Source: Melitaea cinxia (lineage: Eukaryota; Arthropoda; Insecta; Lepidoptera; Nymphalidae). Taken from it: 64,000 bases of DNA. How positions within the stretch are numbered: the stretch's first letter is position 1; every line of letters begins with the position of its first letter. Of the stretch, positions 41,851 through 53,163 are shown one piece after another. A program made the position numbers and the translations under genes. Under the pieces are notes generated by a model. The model was not told the DNA's origin. It was given only the letters and a program-made list of their open reading frames with translations, and searched no databases. The stretch is from assembly GCF_905220565.1 (NCBI RefSeq), contig NC_059398.1, positions 7,215,177 through 7,279,176 on the forward strand, given 5' to 3'.

Positions 41851-42120
41851 TTCCTTTTGGTATTAGCTAGCGAACGATAGCCATTGTTTAGTAGTGGAAA
41901 CTTTTAACCATTTTCTGTCGTATACTTTGAGATAATATTTGAAGTTCTTGTTAAAAGTTATAATTTAGTTTTTCATATTACTTTTATTCGTTTGTTTTTA
42001 GTGACGGTAGTTTAAAAATTAATTGTGATATACCAACGAAATCTATTATTATTTATAGTAAATTGTAATTTAATCCGTGTTATAATTAAATCTTTATTTT
42101 CCATTTTGCTTTCGCCTTTA
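41851..42120. other. Leader of the Ty3/gypsy remnant
   Basis: This sequence lies between the LINE tail and the gag frame. An LTR or a primer-binding site could not be recognised. Confidence 0.3.
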
Positions 42121-42131
42121 ATTTAACGCTA

Positions 42132-43253
42132 TGAACAGTACTAGCAGTACCGTAGGCCTAACTATGGTCAATGGTTCTGCCGTTTTTAAAAATGTTAATT
42201 AGGCTTCTAATTCCCCCCTTTCTACCGCTCAGTGTGTTTCAGATCCTGGCTGTGTAGACAAGGAACGTGTGGCACCACATGTTGATGGTTCCGATCCGAG
42301 TGTTCCTGCGTCAAGCCACGCTGCCACTGTGATACCGCTGCAGTCACCACAAACGAGTGCTATCCCGTCCGAGTTCTTCGCGAACATGGTAACTATGATG
42401 CAGAGCATGAGCGAGCAGCTGCTACAACAACCATCGGACACGGTGAAGATAACTGACGTATTCCTGCCCTCCTACGACCCGGATGGTAGTGTTGGAGTAC
42501 ATGAGTGGTGCAATCATATTTCTACGGCGAAACTTAATTATCGACTTAATGATTATGATATTCGTATGCAAGTAACTAGCTTACTCGTGAGTCGTGCTAG
42601 ACTAGTGAAGGTGGGCTGACAACTGGTTAGTTACTACGTCTACTTGGGAGGAGCTGCGCCAAACTATTGTCACTACCTTCAAACCCGAAACCGTTACTCA
42701 AGAGATCTAGTAAGATTTAGGGAGCATGTTTATAATTCTTCTAAAAATATAGCAGAGTTCCTGACCCAATCGTGGCTCCTATGGCGGCGCATCACTAAAG
42801 ACAAACTCGACGACAACAACGCTGTCGAAGCAGTCATCAGAATGGTAAGTGACGAACATTTAAGAATCGATATAATGAATGTCCGTGTTACCTCGGTACC
42901 TGAACTGATTTCTGCCACCGCATCTTTTCGCGTTAAACGCTCTAAGCAATCGAATAATACGTTTAATTAACCTCCAAATAAACGTTTAAATTTTTTTTTT
43001 TTTGAATAGTCGCAATAATTCTTATTGTGAATTTTGTAAAAGGAGCGGGCATGACGTAAGTAACTGTCGTAATCAGGGCTGCCAGGCGCATAAAAAGTGT
43101 GATCGTACGTCAACTACAAAAAAATCGTATGCCAAGGAAATTTTGAAATTGTTGCAAAAACTAAATAAAATAAAAACACAAAAAAGAAAGAAGTATAAAC
43201 ACATTTTTAAGATGATTGGAGTTCGGTATTTAACAGCGATCGAACTTTATTAG
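42132..43253 (+). pseudogene. Ty3/gypsy-type gag remnant
   Basis: Broken frames give a gag-like protein: a start MNSTSSTVGL (about 42132), then a stop near 42199; ITDVFLPSYDPDGSVGVHEWCNHI (42450-42520); a further break near 42618; RNRYSRDLVRFREHVYNSS (42688-42740), ELISATASFRVKR (42904-42945); and a zinc knuckle C-x2-C-x4-H-x4-C (CEFCKRSGHDVSNC, 43030-43071). This order (capsid-like core, then one CCHC knuckle) fits a Ty3/gypsy gag. No protease, RT or integrase follows; sequence after 43253 belongs to another element. Relic only. Confidence 0.65.
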
Positions 43254-43257
43254 TTGA

Positions 43258-43560
43258 GTCTAGGAACAGGGGATTTTGATCCAAACACTGTTTTACGGGG
43301 TGGTGGATAGAGGGGAGCTATTTTGTTACGAGGAGACCTAATTGGTACACGTATATTAAATTTATGTAATAGCTGAGGGCAATCAATTTCATTGGTGAAA
43401 ATTTTAGAGACAAAAAGTAAGTCTAACTGCTTTCTACGCTCGTTCAAAGAAATCATTCGGAAGTGTTTCAGTTGCTTATGATAAGAAGGTATTTCCTTTT
43501 TTGAAATTCCGTTTGAAAATAATAAATACCCCAGGAATCTTTTTTGTATTCGCTCCATCT
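43258..43560 (-). pseudogene. CR1-like ORF2 C-terminal fragment
   Basis: On the minus strand: MERIQKRFLGYLLF ... HFRMISLNERRKQLDLLFVSKI ... DCPQLLHKFNIRVPIRSPRNK. This is the same C-terminal layout as the CR1-like ORF2s at 3361-6285 (DCPQLLNKLDIYVPTRIPRH) and 49976-51862. Only ~100 codons remain, and repeat D follows directly. Confidence 0.75.
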
Positions 43561-43584
43561 GTAGAGAATGAGAATTGTATTTGC

Positions 43585-43785
43585 AGACATTCGGTTATTC
43601 TTCCCCACTTTCACCCCCCAAAACTTTTAAACGACTCAACCGATTTTATAAATCAAACATATCTAAAAACACTCGCCCGTAACTCACCTTTCATACAAAA
43701 AAAAAAAACTTAATTGACAGACAGACAGACACGTCAAACTTATAACACCCCTCTTTTTGCGTCGGGGGTTAAAAAATGGCGTATT
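43585..43785 (-). repeat. Repeat D, minus-strand copy
   Basis: It ends AACACCCCTCTTTTTGCGTC then GGGGGTTAAAAA, the reverse of the start at 14250, with the ACAGACAGACAGACACGTC tract. Confidence 0.6.
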
Positions 43786-44789
43786 CGCTAAACATACATT
43801 ATTGATTTAAAAAACTTATGAATGTATCTCACATTCCTTCTATTATCGGAAGATTATATTCCTACGGATGAAAAATTTGCAATATTATTTTTTGTTTTTA
43901 CAAATACATTGCTCTTTCCACTTTTATATGCTTATTATCTTAATATATATAAATCTCGTGTCACAATGTTTGTCCTCAATGGACTCCTAAACTACTTAAC
44001 CGATTTTAGTCAAATTTGCACACCGCGTGCAGTTTGATCCAACTTAAATGATAGGCTATATTTTATTTTGATATATTATGTTATTATTATATTTCAGAAA
44101 AAAATAAGGTGATACGAAGTTCGCCAAGTCACCTAGTTATGTATATAAAATTTGAGTTGTGGAGTTCTCTATTTCATATTTAGGTACGTTATTAGCATTA
44201 TAATAACAATGTCTAGTATTATTTAGTGGTGATCGGCATAAATTTAATTTATATAAAAAAAAAATTGTCATAGTTTGATGCGATACGCCAATACGATATT
44301 TTAATAAGAATACGATATATCACAGTGAATCATATGGCAATAATATCGTATTATATCGTATCGTATTGAGCATTTCTAGAAATAAATATGTATTTCTTAA
44401 AGTTATGTATTAATAAATTTTAAAAGAAAACTGAATTTCTTGCAGTTTAGTATCCTCAAGTTCTATTTATTGCTAAAATATGACATTCTAAAAAATTCTT
44501 TAAAGGTTCGTTCGGCAGGTTCGATCCCCGCTGGAACGGTAAATTTTTGATATGATATTAAAAATGTTTAGTTCTTTAAAGAATTAAGTATTTGAATTTA
44601 AAATATTTCGTTTTGGTTTCAGTAAACATTAGAATAACCTCATTTATTTACAAAATATTTAAGGGTGACTTTATTTAAAAGTATGGTGAAATCCTAAGGG
44701 TGAAATCTATAAAACAATTGAATCTGAAAGGTTGTTTTCTACCCTCGAATTTTTGCCGCCTCTCACCCCTAGCTTCAACACTTCCGCCT
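43786..44789. other. AT-rich region with RTE-type repeat pieces
   Basis: No gene. 43945-44080 (TATATAAATCTCGTGTCACA ... ATGATAGGCTATATTTTATT) is an RTE-type repeat. GGTTCGATCCC at 44518-44528 looks like an isolated tRNA B box but has no A box or acceptor stem, so it is a SINE scrap at most. Confidence 0.45.
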
Positions 44790-45260
44790 ATCGCAATTCA
44801 CTGCTGGACATAGGCCTCTCCAAGTTCATCCCAATCCCGGTTTCCCACAAGCGTCATCCAGCCTACACCGGCAATCTTACGAAGATCGTCGGACCAACGA
44901 GCCAGAGGACGTCCCAAACTGCGTTTGCAAAGTCGTGGTCTCCACTCTAGGATACGTCTGCTCCAACGGCCATCAGTCCTGTGACATAGGTGATCAGTCC
45001 ACTGCCACTTCAACTTTCTAATTCTGTGGGCTATGTCGGTTACTTTTGTTTTCTCGCTAATAGTTTTATTTCTAATCATATATTTGAGAGAAACCCTAAG
45101 CATAGCCCATTCCATTGCACGTTGCGCAACTTTAAACTTGTGAACCAGTCCCTTCGTCAGTATCTATGACTCCACGTCTCAGCTCCGTATACTAACACAG
45201 GCAGGACGCCTTTCTCGAAGACAAGTCTTCAAGCATTGCGGAATCTTCAAAGTGAAGACT
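44790..45260 (-). pseudogene. RTE-type LINE 3' fragment
   Basis: Minus strand: AQRAMEWAMLRVSLKYMIRN ... TKVTDIAHRIRKLKWQWTDH ... RRILEWRPRLCKRSLGRPLARWSDDLRKIAG, the familiar C-terminus of RTE endonuclease-reverse transcriptases. It is open over 44798-45115 and degraded upstream to about 45260. The 3' end is the GGCCTATGTCCAGCAGTGAA-type sequence at 44800-44815. Confidence 0.75.
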
Positions 45261-46360
45261 CGACAAAGCCTGCCAAATACCGCCCAATCCAACCGATTCC
45301 AGCTTAATTTTTCTTTTTCTTGAATGCCTGAATCGGGGAAGATCGATAAAGAAAATCGGATCTTGTTTGTTGGTATTGGGTTTGGACGGTCATAACCGTG
45401 ATGTCATACAGACAACTCAGTGCCTCGATATATCGCCGATCGACATCCCGATCGCTGCAAATAATTCTTTTTAAGTCAGACCTTTAATGACCACAGACAA
45501 TAATATACACAATGAATAGCATTTCTGCACTATCTGTACACGTTAAATTAAGAAAATAAAAATTTATCTTATCGGCTTATATTTAAATTCTAAAAGTAAT
45601 GAAATATTACAAAAGTCATAAAACAAGCTTTATTCGACTGTTGAAAGATTAAAGAGATAATTTATGTATGTGATATGATAAAATAGTTTATAGACCACAT
45701 TTTTTATCTCTTAAATCAAACAAACAAACGTCAGAAAAATAGACGCATACGTATAATTAAGCAAACTTCACGTGGCTGTCTATTGCCTAAGATAATGTTC
45801 ACTATAATTCTCAGCAAATAATGTCCCGTTTGTATAAAAATGAAAACAGTAGGTATTATTTAGCTGTGATCTTCTGTAAGGTCAAGGTACTACCCCGGTT
45901 GGGCTGCTCCATATTTTGAGCAGGAAATTTCCTACTGTGCCCTACCTCAGTTAAGCCGTTTTTTAAACCAATTTGATATATGTACCGTGTATACATCCAT
46001 ATTCATTTAGTAAAAAGCGGTTATTATAATAATACAAACAGCCACTCCATTTTTTTATTTGTATAGATAAAAAAATCAAACACTCAAAAACCTTTATTTG
46101 AGGTAACTATTGATCCCACAATAAGTGTTAATGTCACAATAAAATAAAATAAACCATTTTTTATGGTAAATGGCTTTATTACAATAAAAATGGTGTAGTT
46201 AGGTTATGTACTAAAAGCTAAAAAATAATTCGGTAAGTCCTACTTACCAGATCGCACCAATCTTCTCATCAATCTGGGGTATTGATCAGACAAATATAAA
46301 ATCGTTGGGCGTAGCGTATCCAGAGTAAACATTATGATAGAAATTTCACGTATCCACATT
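45261..46360. other. Intergenic region, mostly unrecognised
   Basis: No gene. 45865-45965 (TGATCTTCTGTAAGGTCAAG ... GTGCCCTACCTCAGTTAAGC) looks like a short dispersed repeat. The rest is AT-rich. Confidence 0.4.
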
Positions 46361-46362
46361 AA

Positions 46363-46763
46363 CATAGTTACAATTTGTTGCAATCTAACTCTTTAATACA
46401 CAATCCTTCCAAAGACTTCACTCGACTCAGAGCTACGTATGCTTGTCCTTCCTCAAACAGTTTTGAGCCTAAATATACAACTGTGTGGTCTACTATGCTA
46501 CCTTGCATGTTGTGGACAGTGGAAGCCCAAAACAAAATTAAAGGCAACATCCGTCTTTCAGCCGTCCCCTAATTGAACTTTTCCGGAAACTTTATGGCTA
46601 CGCCATCTCTTCCAAAGTCAATCTGAACTGACGGTGCATCTGTTTGATACATTTGGGTTCCACGACACTGATGCCAAACAATTTTTGTGATGTAGCCGAT
46701 AGCGCCGTTTACCAATTCTTTCGATACGTTAATATTAGAGCGCAACATAACTTTTGCACCTTC
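46363..46763 (-). pseudogene. Helitron (Pif1-like) helicase C-terminal fragment
   Basis: Minus strand, from about 46763: EGAKVMLRSNINVSKELVNG-AIGYI, IDFGRDGVAIKFPEKFN, a stop at 46571-46569, then GTAERRMLPLILFWASTVHNMQGS and GQAYVALSRVKSLEGL. The last block is helicase motif VI of the Pif1-like helicase of Helitrons, and VHNMQGS corresponds to the preceding motif. One in-frame stop and loss of the whole upstream (Rep and helicase N-terminal) part mark it as a relic. The RNA/DNA unwinding role is from family knowledge. Confidence 0.8.
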
Positions 46764-46764
46764 A

Positions 46765-47215
46765 AATATTCATAATACTACCAATGAAGCCCTTTCATTT
46801 GATTCCCATTTTGAGATATTTGTGGAAAATATGTAGAGAAACCACCATTTTGTGGCGGCAACCACCTTGGATTTTTCATAGTGAGCCATATTCTACCAAT
46901 CGAGCCCTTTCATACGATACCCATATTGAGGTATTTGTGGAACATATGTAATCTGCCATTTTGTGGCGGCGGCCATCGTGGATTTTTCATAGTGAGCTCT
47001 ATTCTACCCATCAAGCTCTTTCATTTGATACCCATATTGAAGTATTTGTGGATAATATGTAATCCGCTATTTTTTGGCGGCGGTCATCTTGGATTTTTCA
47101 CAGTGAGCCCTATTATACCAATCAAGCCCTTTCATTTGATACCCATATTGAGGTTGCTGTGAAATAATACGTGATCCGCCATTTTGTATCGGCGGCCAGC
47201 TTGGATTTACAATCA
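46765..47215. repeat. ~111-bp tandem repeat, four copies
   Basis: The segment CCAAT-GAAGCCCTTTCATTTG ... TTTTGTGGCGGC recurs at 46781, 46896, 47007 and 47118 (periods 115, 111, 111). It is directly adjacent to the Helitron helicase fragment. The plus-strand ORFs in it are repeat products, not genes. Confidence 0.85.
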
Positions 47216-47540
47216 TAAGGACTTTATTATGTTGTATTGTCATCAAGATTAAGAGTGTGTACCAAACATCAGGTCAATCTGGCATCAGGAAGGGGGTAAA
47301 ATTCCAATTACTAAATTTGACCCAAACAAACAAACTGGTCAAGCTAAATAAAACCGTTTAATTATGATGCCATTTTTATATTTTATTATTATGATATTTA
47401 GGTTGATAGGGTCAATATGCTCTCACAATTCTTGAAAATTGTAAACATTGTAGTTTTTTTTGTATAAGCACTTTTTACTCGTTGCATTTTTAAATTCCTT
47501 TACTCATTACTTAGGTAGTCATTTTTTGATGTCCTATTTT
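47216..47540. other. AT-rich region without a gene
   Basis: No recognised feature. Confidence 0.4.
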
Positions 47541-47547
47541 AGTCTTA

Positions 47548-47745
47548 ATTGACTAGCCCGTTGGCGCAGTTTGCTTTCTACACTACAAGTTGTAGGTTCA
47601 ATTAAAGCTGCGAGTCTAGGTGTAACATTAGTATTTATTTATATGTACGAGTATGTTTATTAAACAAATACGGATATATCAGTCGGCTGTATATAGGCTT
47701 GCTGACAGCATCTTGAACAAATCAAGACATTACGTAGACCCGGCC
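47548..47745 (+). repeat. tRNA-derived SINE
   Basis: TAGCCCGTTGGCGCAGTTTG (A-box-like) and GTTGTAGGTTCAATTA (B-box-like) are about 50 bp apart. They are followed by an AT-rich body with 'tatttatttatatgtacgag' and 'cagtcggctgtatatagg'. A degraded polymerase III promoter layout; not a functional tRNA, since no acceptor stem pairs. Confidence 0.55.
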
Positions 47746-47933
47746 CTGTTAGTAGTGAAGGAACTACTATGTATACGCATTTAAGCGACAAAGAGGCAAG
47801 ACAAGCACTTGCTTACTACGAGAATCCAGACAATAATTCGATTACTACTAGAACGCAAATTGCATTCAGTATCATGTGCTAAAAAAGTAAACATTTCCTT
47901 AAGATAAGGGGTTTAGAAGGAGAAAAATATATT

Positions 47934-48131
47934 TTACAGCAAAGAAAGAGCGTGCAAAATTCTTCTTGTCTCATTGCTAGGCTCTTCATTAGAGCTGCAA
48001 GTTCCCGCCAGGATACTTCGCAAACTCCTTTCCTTCTTTATCCCTTCACTTCGCAGAACCGCCTTGGGATCCCACTCCCCTATTGCCCCCATACTGAATG
48101 AATAAATAATATAATGCGTGTAGTGGTTCAT
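47934..48131 (-). pseudogene. Possible LINE (R2-like) C-terminal fragment
   Basis: Minus strand: SMGAIGEWDPKAVLRSEGIK ... NETRRILHAL. The G-x-I/L-G-x-W-D-P motif is reminiscent of the end of R2/endonuclease-type LINE ORFs. Only this short motif supports the call. Confidence 0.25.
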
Positions 48132-48430
48132 CGAACACGGAATTGGGTACTGTTTTATTGTACAAGCTTAAAGATTATTTATGCCTAAATAAAGTAGTAA
48201 CATACAAGGCTGAATATCATTTACACTTTCTAATCATTTTTACTTTGTATTAGTTTTATTGTTTATATATTGTTTATTAAAATAAATAAATCTCTCTCAG
48301 TGCACCAACTTTATACGTAAATACAAATTACGTCGATGTGTCTAGTGATTGCTATGTTCGTCTGTAATAGAGTGTTCATTTACTGCATGTTAAATAGTGA
48401 TATACATATATGTATTTCGGTTATATTTTC
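48132..48430. other. AT-rich region without a gene
   Basis: No recognised feature. Confidence 0.4.
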
Positions 48431-48431
48431 A

Positions 48432-49105
48432 TATAATTGTGTTTGCTGGCAAACGAAAAAAACTGACTTCGATTACATCGACCAGTACAATACAGCGTAA
48501 ATAAACGAAAATAATTGTGTTTGCTCGCAAACGAAAAAAAAATCCGACTTCAATTACATCGACGAGTAATACAACGTAGATCGACGAAAAAATTGTCAAG
48601 TAACTTCGCGTTATCAAAGATTACTCAAAAAGTAGTTATCAGATCTCGATAAAATTTATATGTGACCACATGGTAAACATAAGCTTTTGATTAAATTAAA
48701 AATTATCAAAATCGGTATACCCAGTAAAAAGTTATTGCGAATTTTCGAGAGTTTCCCTCGATTTCTCTGGGATCCCATCATCAGATTCTGGTTTCCTTAT
48801 CATGGTACTAAACTAGAGATATCCCCTTTCCAACAAAAAAAGAATTATCAAAATCGGTACACCCAGTAGAAAGTTATGTGGTATAATACAACGTAGGTCG
48901 ACGAAAAAAGCGTCAAGTAAAAACGCATTATTAGATATAATTCGAAAAGTAGTTGTTAGTTCTCAAATAAATTTAAATGGGACCAATCGGCACGCACCAC
49001 CTTTTGATTAAAATAAAATTTGTCGAAATCGGTCCACCCGGTCAAAAGTTCTAATGTAACATACATTAAAAAAAATACAGTCGAATTGAGAACCTCCTCC
49101 TTTCT
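48432..49105 (+). repeat. Repeat family A: 5' fragment followed by a full-length copy
   Basis: A truncated start (48432-48505) ends where a full copy begins (48508: AATAATTGTGTTTGCTCGCA). The full copy runs to GGAAGTCAGT at about 49105 and is closest to that at 39308-39930. Confidence 0.8.
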
Positions 49106-49109
49106 TGGA

Positions 49110-49385
49110 AGTCAGTAGTTACTTGACTATTTTTTCGTCGATCTACGTTGTATTACTCGTCTATGTAATGAAGTCGGTTTTTTTTCGTTTGCGAGCAAAC
49201 AATTATTTAGTGAATGATTCCTATTTTAATCGAAAGCTTAAGAACGAAAGACAAACGTCTTGAAGTCCCAATTATATTTGATCGAGACCTGATGACTACT
49301 TTTTGAGTAATCTTTGATAACGCGTATTTACTTGACTATTTTTTTTTTGTATGCTTTTTTTTCTTTTGCGAACAAACAATTATAT
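49110..49385 (-). repeat. Repeat family A, two partial minus-strand copies
   Basis: 49110-49205 ends in CGTTTGCGAGCAAACAATTA, and 49270-49385 in TTTTGCGAACAAACAATTAT; each is the hairpin end of the family read on the minus strand. Together with the plus copy at 48508 they form a head-to-head cluster. Confidence 0.65.
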
Positions 49386-49692
49386 AAAAATAAAATAAAA
49401 TAAAATTCAAGCTAGATCCACATATTGTAATAACGAATGCATGGGCGGATCTACCATATGGCTTTTTGGGCTTTAACCTAAGGCCCCGTGGATTCAAGGC
49501 TAAATCAGCTTTCCATTAAATTCCAGCTAAATCAAGTCAAAGTAAAAAATAGACGATAATGCGAAAGAATCCATAATTTTATTAAGTTAAACAGATCGTA
49601 TGGTTTGCAGCCTTGCGAATCCTACGATTAATCAAACTCATTAAATTAATTTAATTCAAGTCTACGTTCCGGTTTTAATATTTAAAACTGAC

Positions 49693-52180
49693 AGTTATTT
49701 ATTTATTTATTTATAGAACACCAACAAAGTATACACCAAATTTCAAGTACATATACAATAACAGTAGAGTCTGAGTGTAACTTTAATTATAGGTGATAAC
49801 TACATTAAATTTGGGTAACATACACTATTAACATACATATGACAAGAACTTAAGATAGTGTTATACAGTTAAATTAACTACATTAAAAGATTGAACAAAA
49901 GAAATCAAAATATTAAAAAGAAATAATTTGTAAAATAATTTGTAAAATACTAATTTGTAAAATACCAAATACTGATCACTTTGCTGATAAATACAATTTA
50001 ATCATTATTTTAAATTTAAAATTTGTGTCGTTAAAAATATCTATGTCCAGATTTTTTGAAATAATGCTGTAGGATCTCATCATCCTGTTTAAAGGTGCCT
50101 GATAGCCCAAGTTAGAACAAGCTGAGGTACAATAAAATAGCATTCGTTTATTTACACGTAGACATTTAGTAAGTGCCGATAAGCAAACAGAACTAAGCAA
50201 AACAGGACAATCCAGTACACCATTAATTAGTTTATGCAGAAACAGGTTATCAAGCAAGCATCTTCGACTTTCGAGAGTGTTCATATTAAAGTGACTCAAT
50301 CTATCACGATAATGCGGTATCTTATTAGCTAAGCCAAATCTAAAAGTAAGGTGCCACATAAAACGTTTCTGAATGCGTTCCAATCTAGAGATATAAATAT
50401 TGTAAAAAGGGTTCCAAACAACACTACAGTATTCGAGCCCACTGCGAACGAATGCGTTATATAAAGCTATAGTAGTTTGGGGGTTGATAAACTCGCTACT
50501 ATTCCGCAGTATAAATCCCAGATTCTTGAAACCCTTGCTACACATTCCTTCGATATGATTATTAAATCGTAATTCACTATCTAGCATTACACCCAAGTCG
50601 CGAATAGTATGTACCGTTTTCAAAGTGTAGTGATTCAAACTATATTCCCTTTGACTCACTAATTTATGTCTGGTAAAGCACATGACATGACACTTTTCAT
50701 GGTTTAGACTCATATCATTAAAATTACACCAATCCATGAGACGATTCAAATCACTTTGAAGTAAATCAGTATCATCGGGGGAAGAAATAATGCGAAAGAA
50801 CTTAAGATCGTCAGCATACAAGAATATTTTTGAGTATAAAAAGCATTCATTTATATCGTTTATAAATATGTTGAACAATATCGGTCCCAGATGAGAACCT
50901 TGAGGAACTCCCGATGACACGTTGTATGCGTTAGATAAATAGCCATTTACAACAACAATCGACTCTCTTTTGTTAAGGTAAGATTCAAACCAATTTAGCA
51001 AAACACCTGTTATACCGTATTCATAAAGTTTTTTTAAAAGAATAGTATGAGGAACCCTGTCGAACGTCTTGCTGAAATCTGTATAGATAGCATCGATGCT
51101 TTGGCGAGAATCAACTGCCGTGGAAATGGCGTTTGCAAAGGACACCAAGTTTGTCGATGTTGATCTACACTTGAGAAACCCGTGCTGATGAGGACTAATA
51201 ACCTGTTTAAAGTGCCATGTGATAATAGGACATAAAAGTTTTTCAAAAATTTTGGCAAATACTGATAGGATGGAAATGGGCCTATAATTGTTAACGTTTT
51301 CGGTATCACCGCTTTTGAACAAGGGGACTATTAAAGCTCTCTTCCAAACTGCCGGAAATGTACCAGATGATAGTGACTTATTATAAATTACTGAAAGTGG
51401 ATATGCAAGAGCGGAAGCACATTTAACAACAAAAAACGACGGTATTCCGTCAAAACCTGCACCTTTATGAGGATCCATTCTTTTCAAAACATTTAATACC
51501 TTATCAGGGGCAATAAAAATATTATTCAAGCATGTATTACTTCCAGCTGGAAAATCATGAAAAGAGTTATTTGAAACTACATTATTGCTATTATATACGG
51601 AAGAAAAATGTTCCGCAAGCAAATTACATATATCAGGTCCATTAGTAGCAGTTTTACCATCTAATTCCATTCGTGATGGATAATTACTTTTATCCTTTCT
51701 CTTACCTTTATAGAACGTCCAAAAGAACTTGGGATTAGACCGCAAAAGACTTTCAAGACTAACCTTGTACTTATTAAAACAGTGTGATTGTAAATTCAAG
51801 CAGCGTTTCCTCAGCAGCTCGAAGGATATCAGGTCGAGGGGATTATGATTATAATTACGCAATTTGATTCTGAGTTTATATTTTTCCTTTAATAACCTTT
51901 TTAAGCTATTTGAATATCAAATAGGATATTTAGATTTCATAGTAGATTTTTTAGGAACAATTTTGGTAATAATTTTATTAATTGTTCCATAAAACAAGGA
52001 AACCATAGCGTCAACTGAATCGAGATTCTTTATAATATCGTCCCAAGATACAGAGCTAAGTTCCGAAACCACGCGTTCATAATCAGCTTTAAAAAAACAA
52101 AATCGTACATCAGATTTATAGGTCAAATTTTGTGCTATATCGAATGAAAAATTAATTTGTACAGTTAACATACACATTAA
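49693..52180 (-). mobile_element. CR1-like LINE, 5'-truncated, minus strand
   Basis: It holds the 3' UTR (49714-49975) with a (TAAA)n-type 3' tail (T-rich ATTTATTTATTTATTTAT at 49693-49712 on the plus strand), and ORF2 from the end of the endonuclease to the stop at 49976-49978. It is a relative, not a copy, of the full-length element at 1724-7464. The 5' end lies near 52140-52180, inside the endonuclease, the usual outcome of incomplete reverse transcription. Confidence 0.85.
49976..52177 (-). pseudogene. CR1-like ORF2 (RT), one nonsense codon
   Basis: From 52135 down: FCFFKADYERVVSELSSVSW, then KSKYPI, an in-frame TGA at 51919-51917, YSNSLKRLLKEKYK, and a long open stretch to 49976. RT blocks: NNYRPISILSVFAKIFEKLL, YTDFSKTFDRVPH, SGVPQGSHLGPILFNIFIND and catalytic YADD in LYADDLKFF, then GLEYCSVVWNP. 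In the relative at 3361-6285 the stop position corresponds to a Trp (KYPAWFTK), so a single TGG-to-TGA change explains it. The RT is otherwise intact; the endonuclease N-terminus is missing. Confidence 0.9.
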
Positions 52181-52449
52181 ACATTTACATTAAACATTAA
52201 CAGTTAAAATATTCGGCTGTCATTACACATTCATCTCAATCGTGGTCAAATTAAGTGGGCACTAACGGCACTAAGTAGTGTAGTATTAGCCCAGGGCCCC
52301 CTAAACTCACGGTCCGACCCTGAATTAATGTATTCTATACTTTGGTGATTAGTATTGTTTTCTAACTGTATTGTTTTCTGAAAACACTTGAAGTGCCTTC
52401 TAATAATAAAAAGCAAAATCATTACGATGTTATTTTGATGGGTAAAGCT
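52181..52449. other. Short region without a recognised gene
   Basis: CAGGGCCCCCTAAACTCACG near 52290-52310 may be a transposon scrap. No gene. Confidence 0.35.
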
Positions 52450-52450
52450 T

Positions 52451-53163
52451 TAGATTAGGTAAAACCGAATTTCGGGACCGTGGGGGGAAGAGGGGGAGAG
52501 GGTGGGGAACGCTACCCCTGGTACCACTGTCACACCTCAGAACCCCATGGTTATGAAGATATCCATGGTTAAAGTTTTGAGGTTAGAAGAAGAATTTCGA
52601 AAGTTAGAGGAACGCTTGGCTCCGGCGCTGCGGGAAGTGCAGCCCTTCCGCCCTTGCGTGCGAAAGCACGCTCACTCATGCTCCGTTCCGCAGCGGAGGC
52701 TGGTCGCCAAAGGCGCTCAGCCGCTCCTCTACGCATTCGTTCGCGCGCTTTCGCACGGCGGGCGAGGGCTGCCCTCCGGGGCACAAAAAAAACACTCCAG
52801 GGGTAGGACAGACCAAGACCACGTGGACAGTGGGGTGCTCCGATTCGGTTTTGGGTATTTTTCGAATTTCTAAACCTATATTCGAGCACGCAATGTTACT
52901 AATTTTATTAGAATATTATGTCTAACGCGTTATTTTGTTTAAAAGTGTCGATTTGTCACACAATGCAAACAGTACGAGCTCAAAGGTATTATAATAGCTT
53001 TAAATTCTTCTTCTAACCTCAAAACTTTAACCATGGATATCTCCATAACCATGGGGTTTTGAGGTGTGACAGTGTTACCTTGTATAGATTCCCCTACATC
53101 CTCCACCCTCCACACCCAAAAACCCCATAATTCGATTTTTCTAATTCGGTTTTACCTAGTCTA
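52451..53163. mobile_element. Foldback (long-TIR) element with GC-rich core
   Basis: TAGATTAGGTAAAACCGAAT at 52451 and its inverted partner ending TTTTACCTAGTCTA at 53163 mark the ends. The inner arms 52525-52597 and 53002-53074 are inverted repeats with about two mismatches. Between them lies a strongly GC-rich block (about 52611-52800). No transposase. A non-autonomous foldback element or long-TIR MITE. The open frames in the core (52502-52873 plus; 52569-52889 minus) have no domain. Confidence 0.75.
52611..52800. other. GC-rich core of the foldback element
   Basis: The composition changes abruptly from AT-rich arms to a GC-rich block with CG-rich words such as GCGCTTTCGCACGGCGGGCG, GCTCCGTTCCGCAGCGGAGG and the palindrome-like TGCGTGCGAAAGCACGC. 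The origin is unknown; it could be captured sequence. Confidence 0.6.

Noticed and set aside
41851..43253. Complete LTR retrotransposon or endogenous retrovirus
   Set aside because: Only a broken gag with one zinc knuckle is present; no LTR pair, protease, RT, integrase or envelope was found.
44510..44535. Possible tRNA gene (GGTTCGATCCC)
   Set aside because: Only a B-box-like motif; no A box at the right distance and no pairing acceptor stem.
46754..47162. Two plus-strand ORFs with repeated HLIPILRYLW-type text
   Set aside because: Products of the 111-bp tandem repeat.
47548..47620. Possible tRNA gene
   Set aside because: A and B boxes are degenerate and the cloverleaf does not close; the following AT-rich body fits a tRNA-derived SINE.
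52502..52889. ORFs of 123 (plus) and 106 (minus) codons
   Set aside because: They lie over the GC-rich core and arms of the foldback element, where stop codons are rare; no domain.
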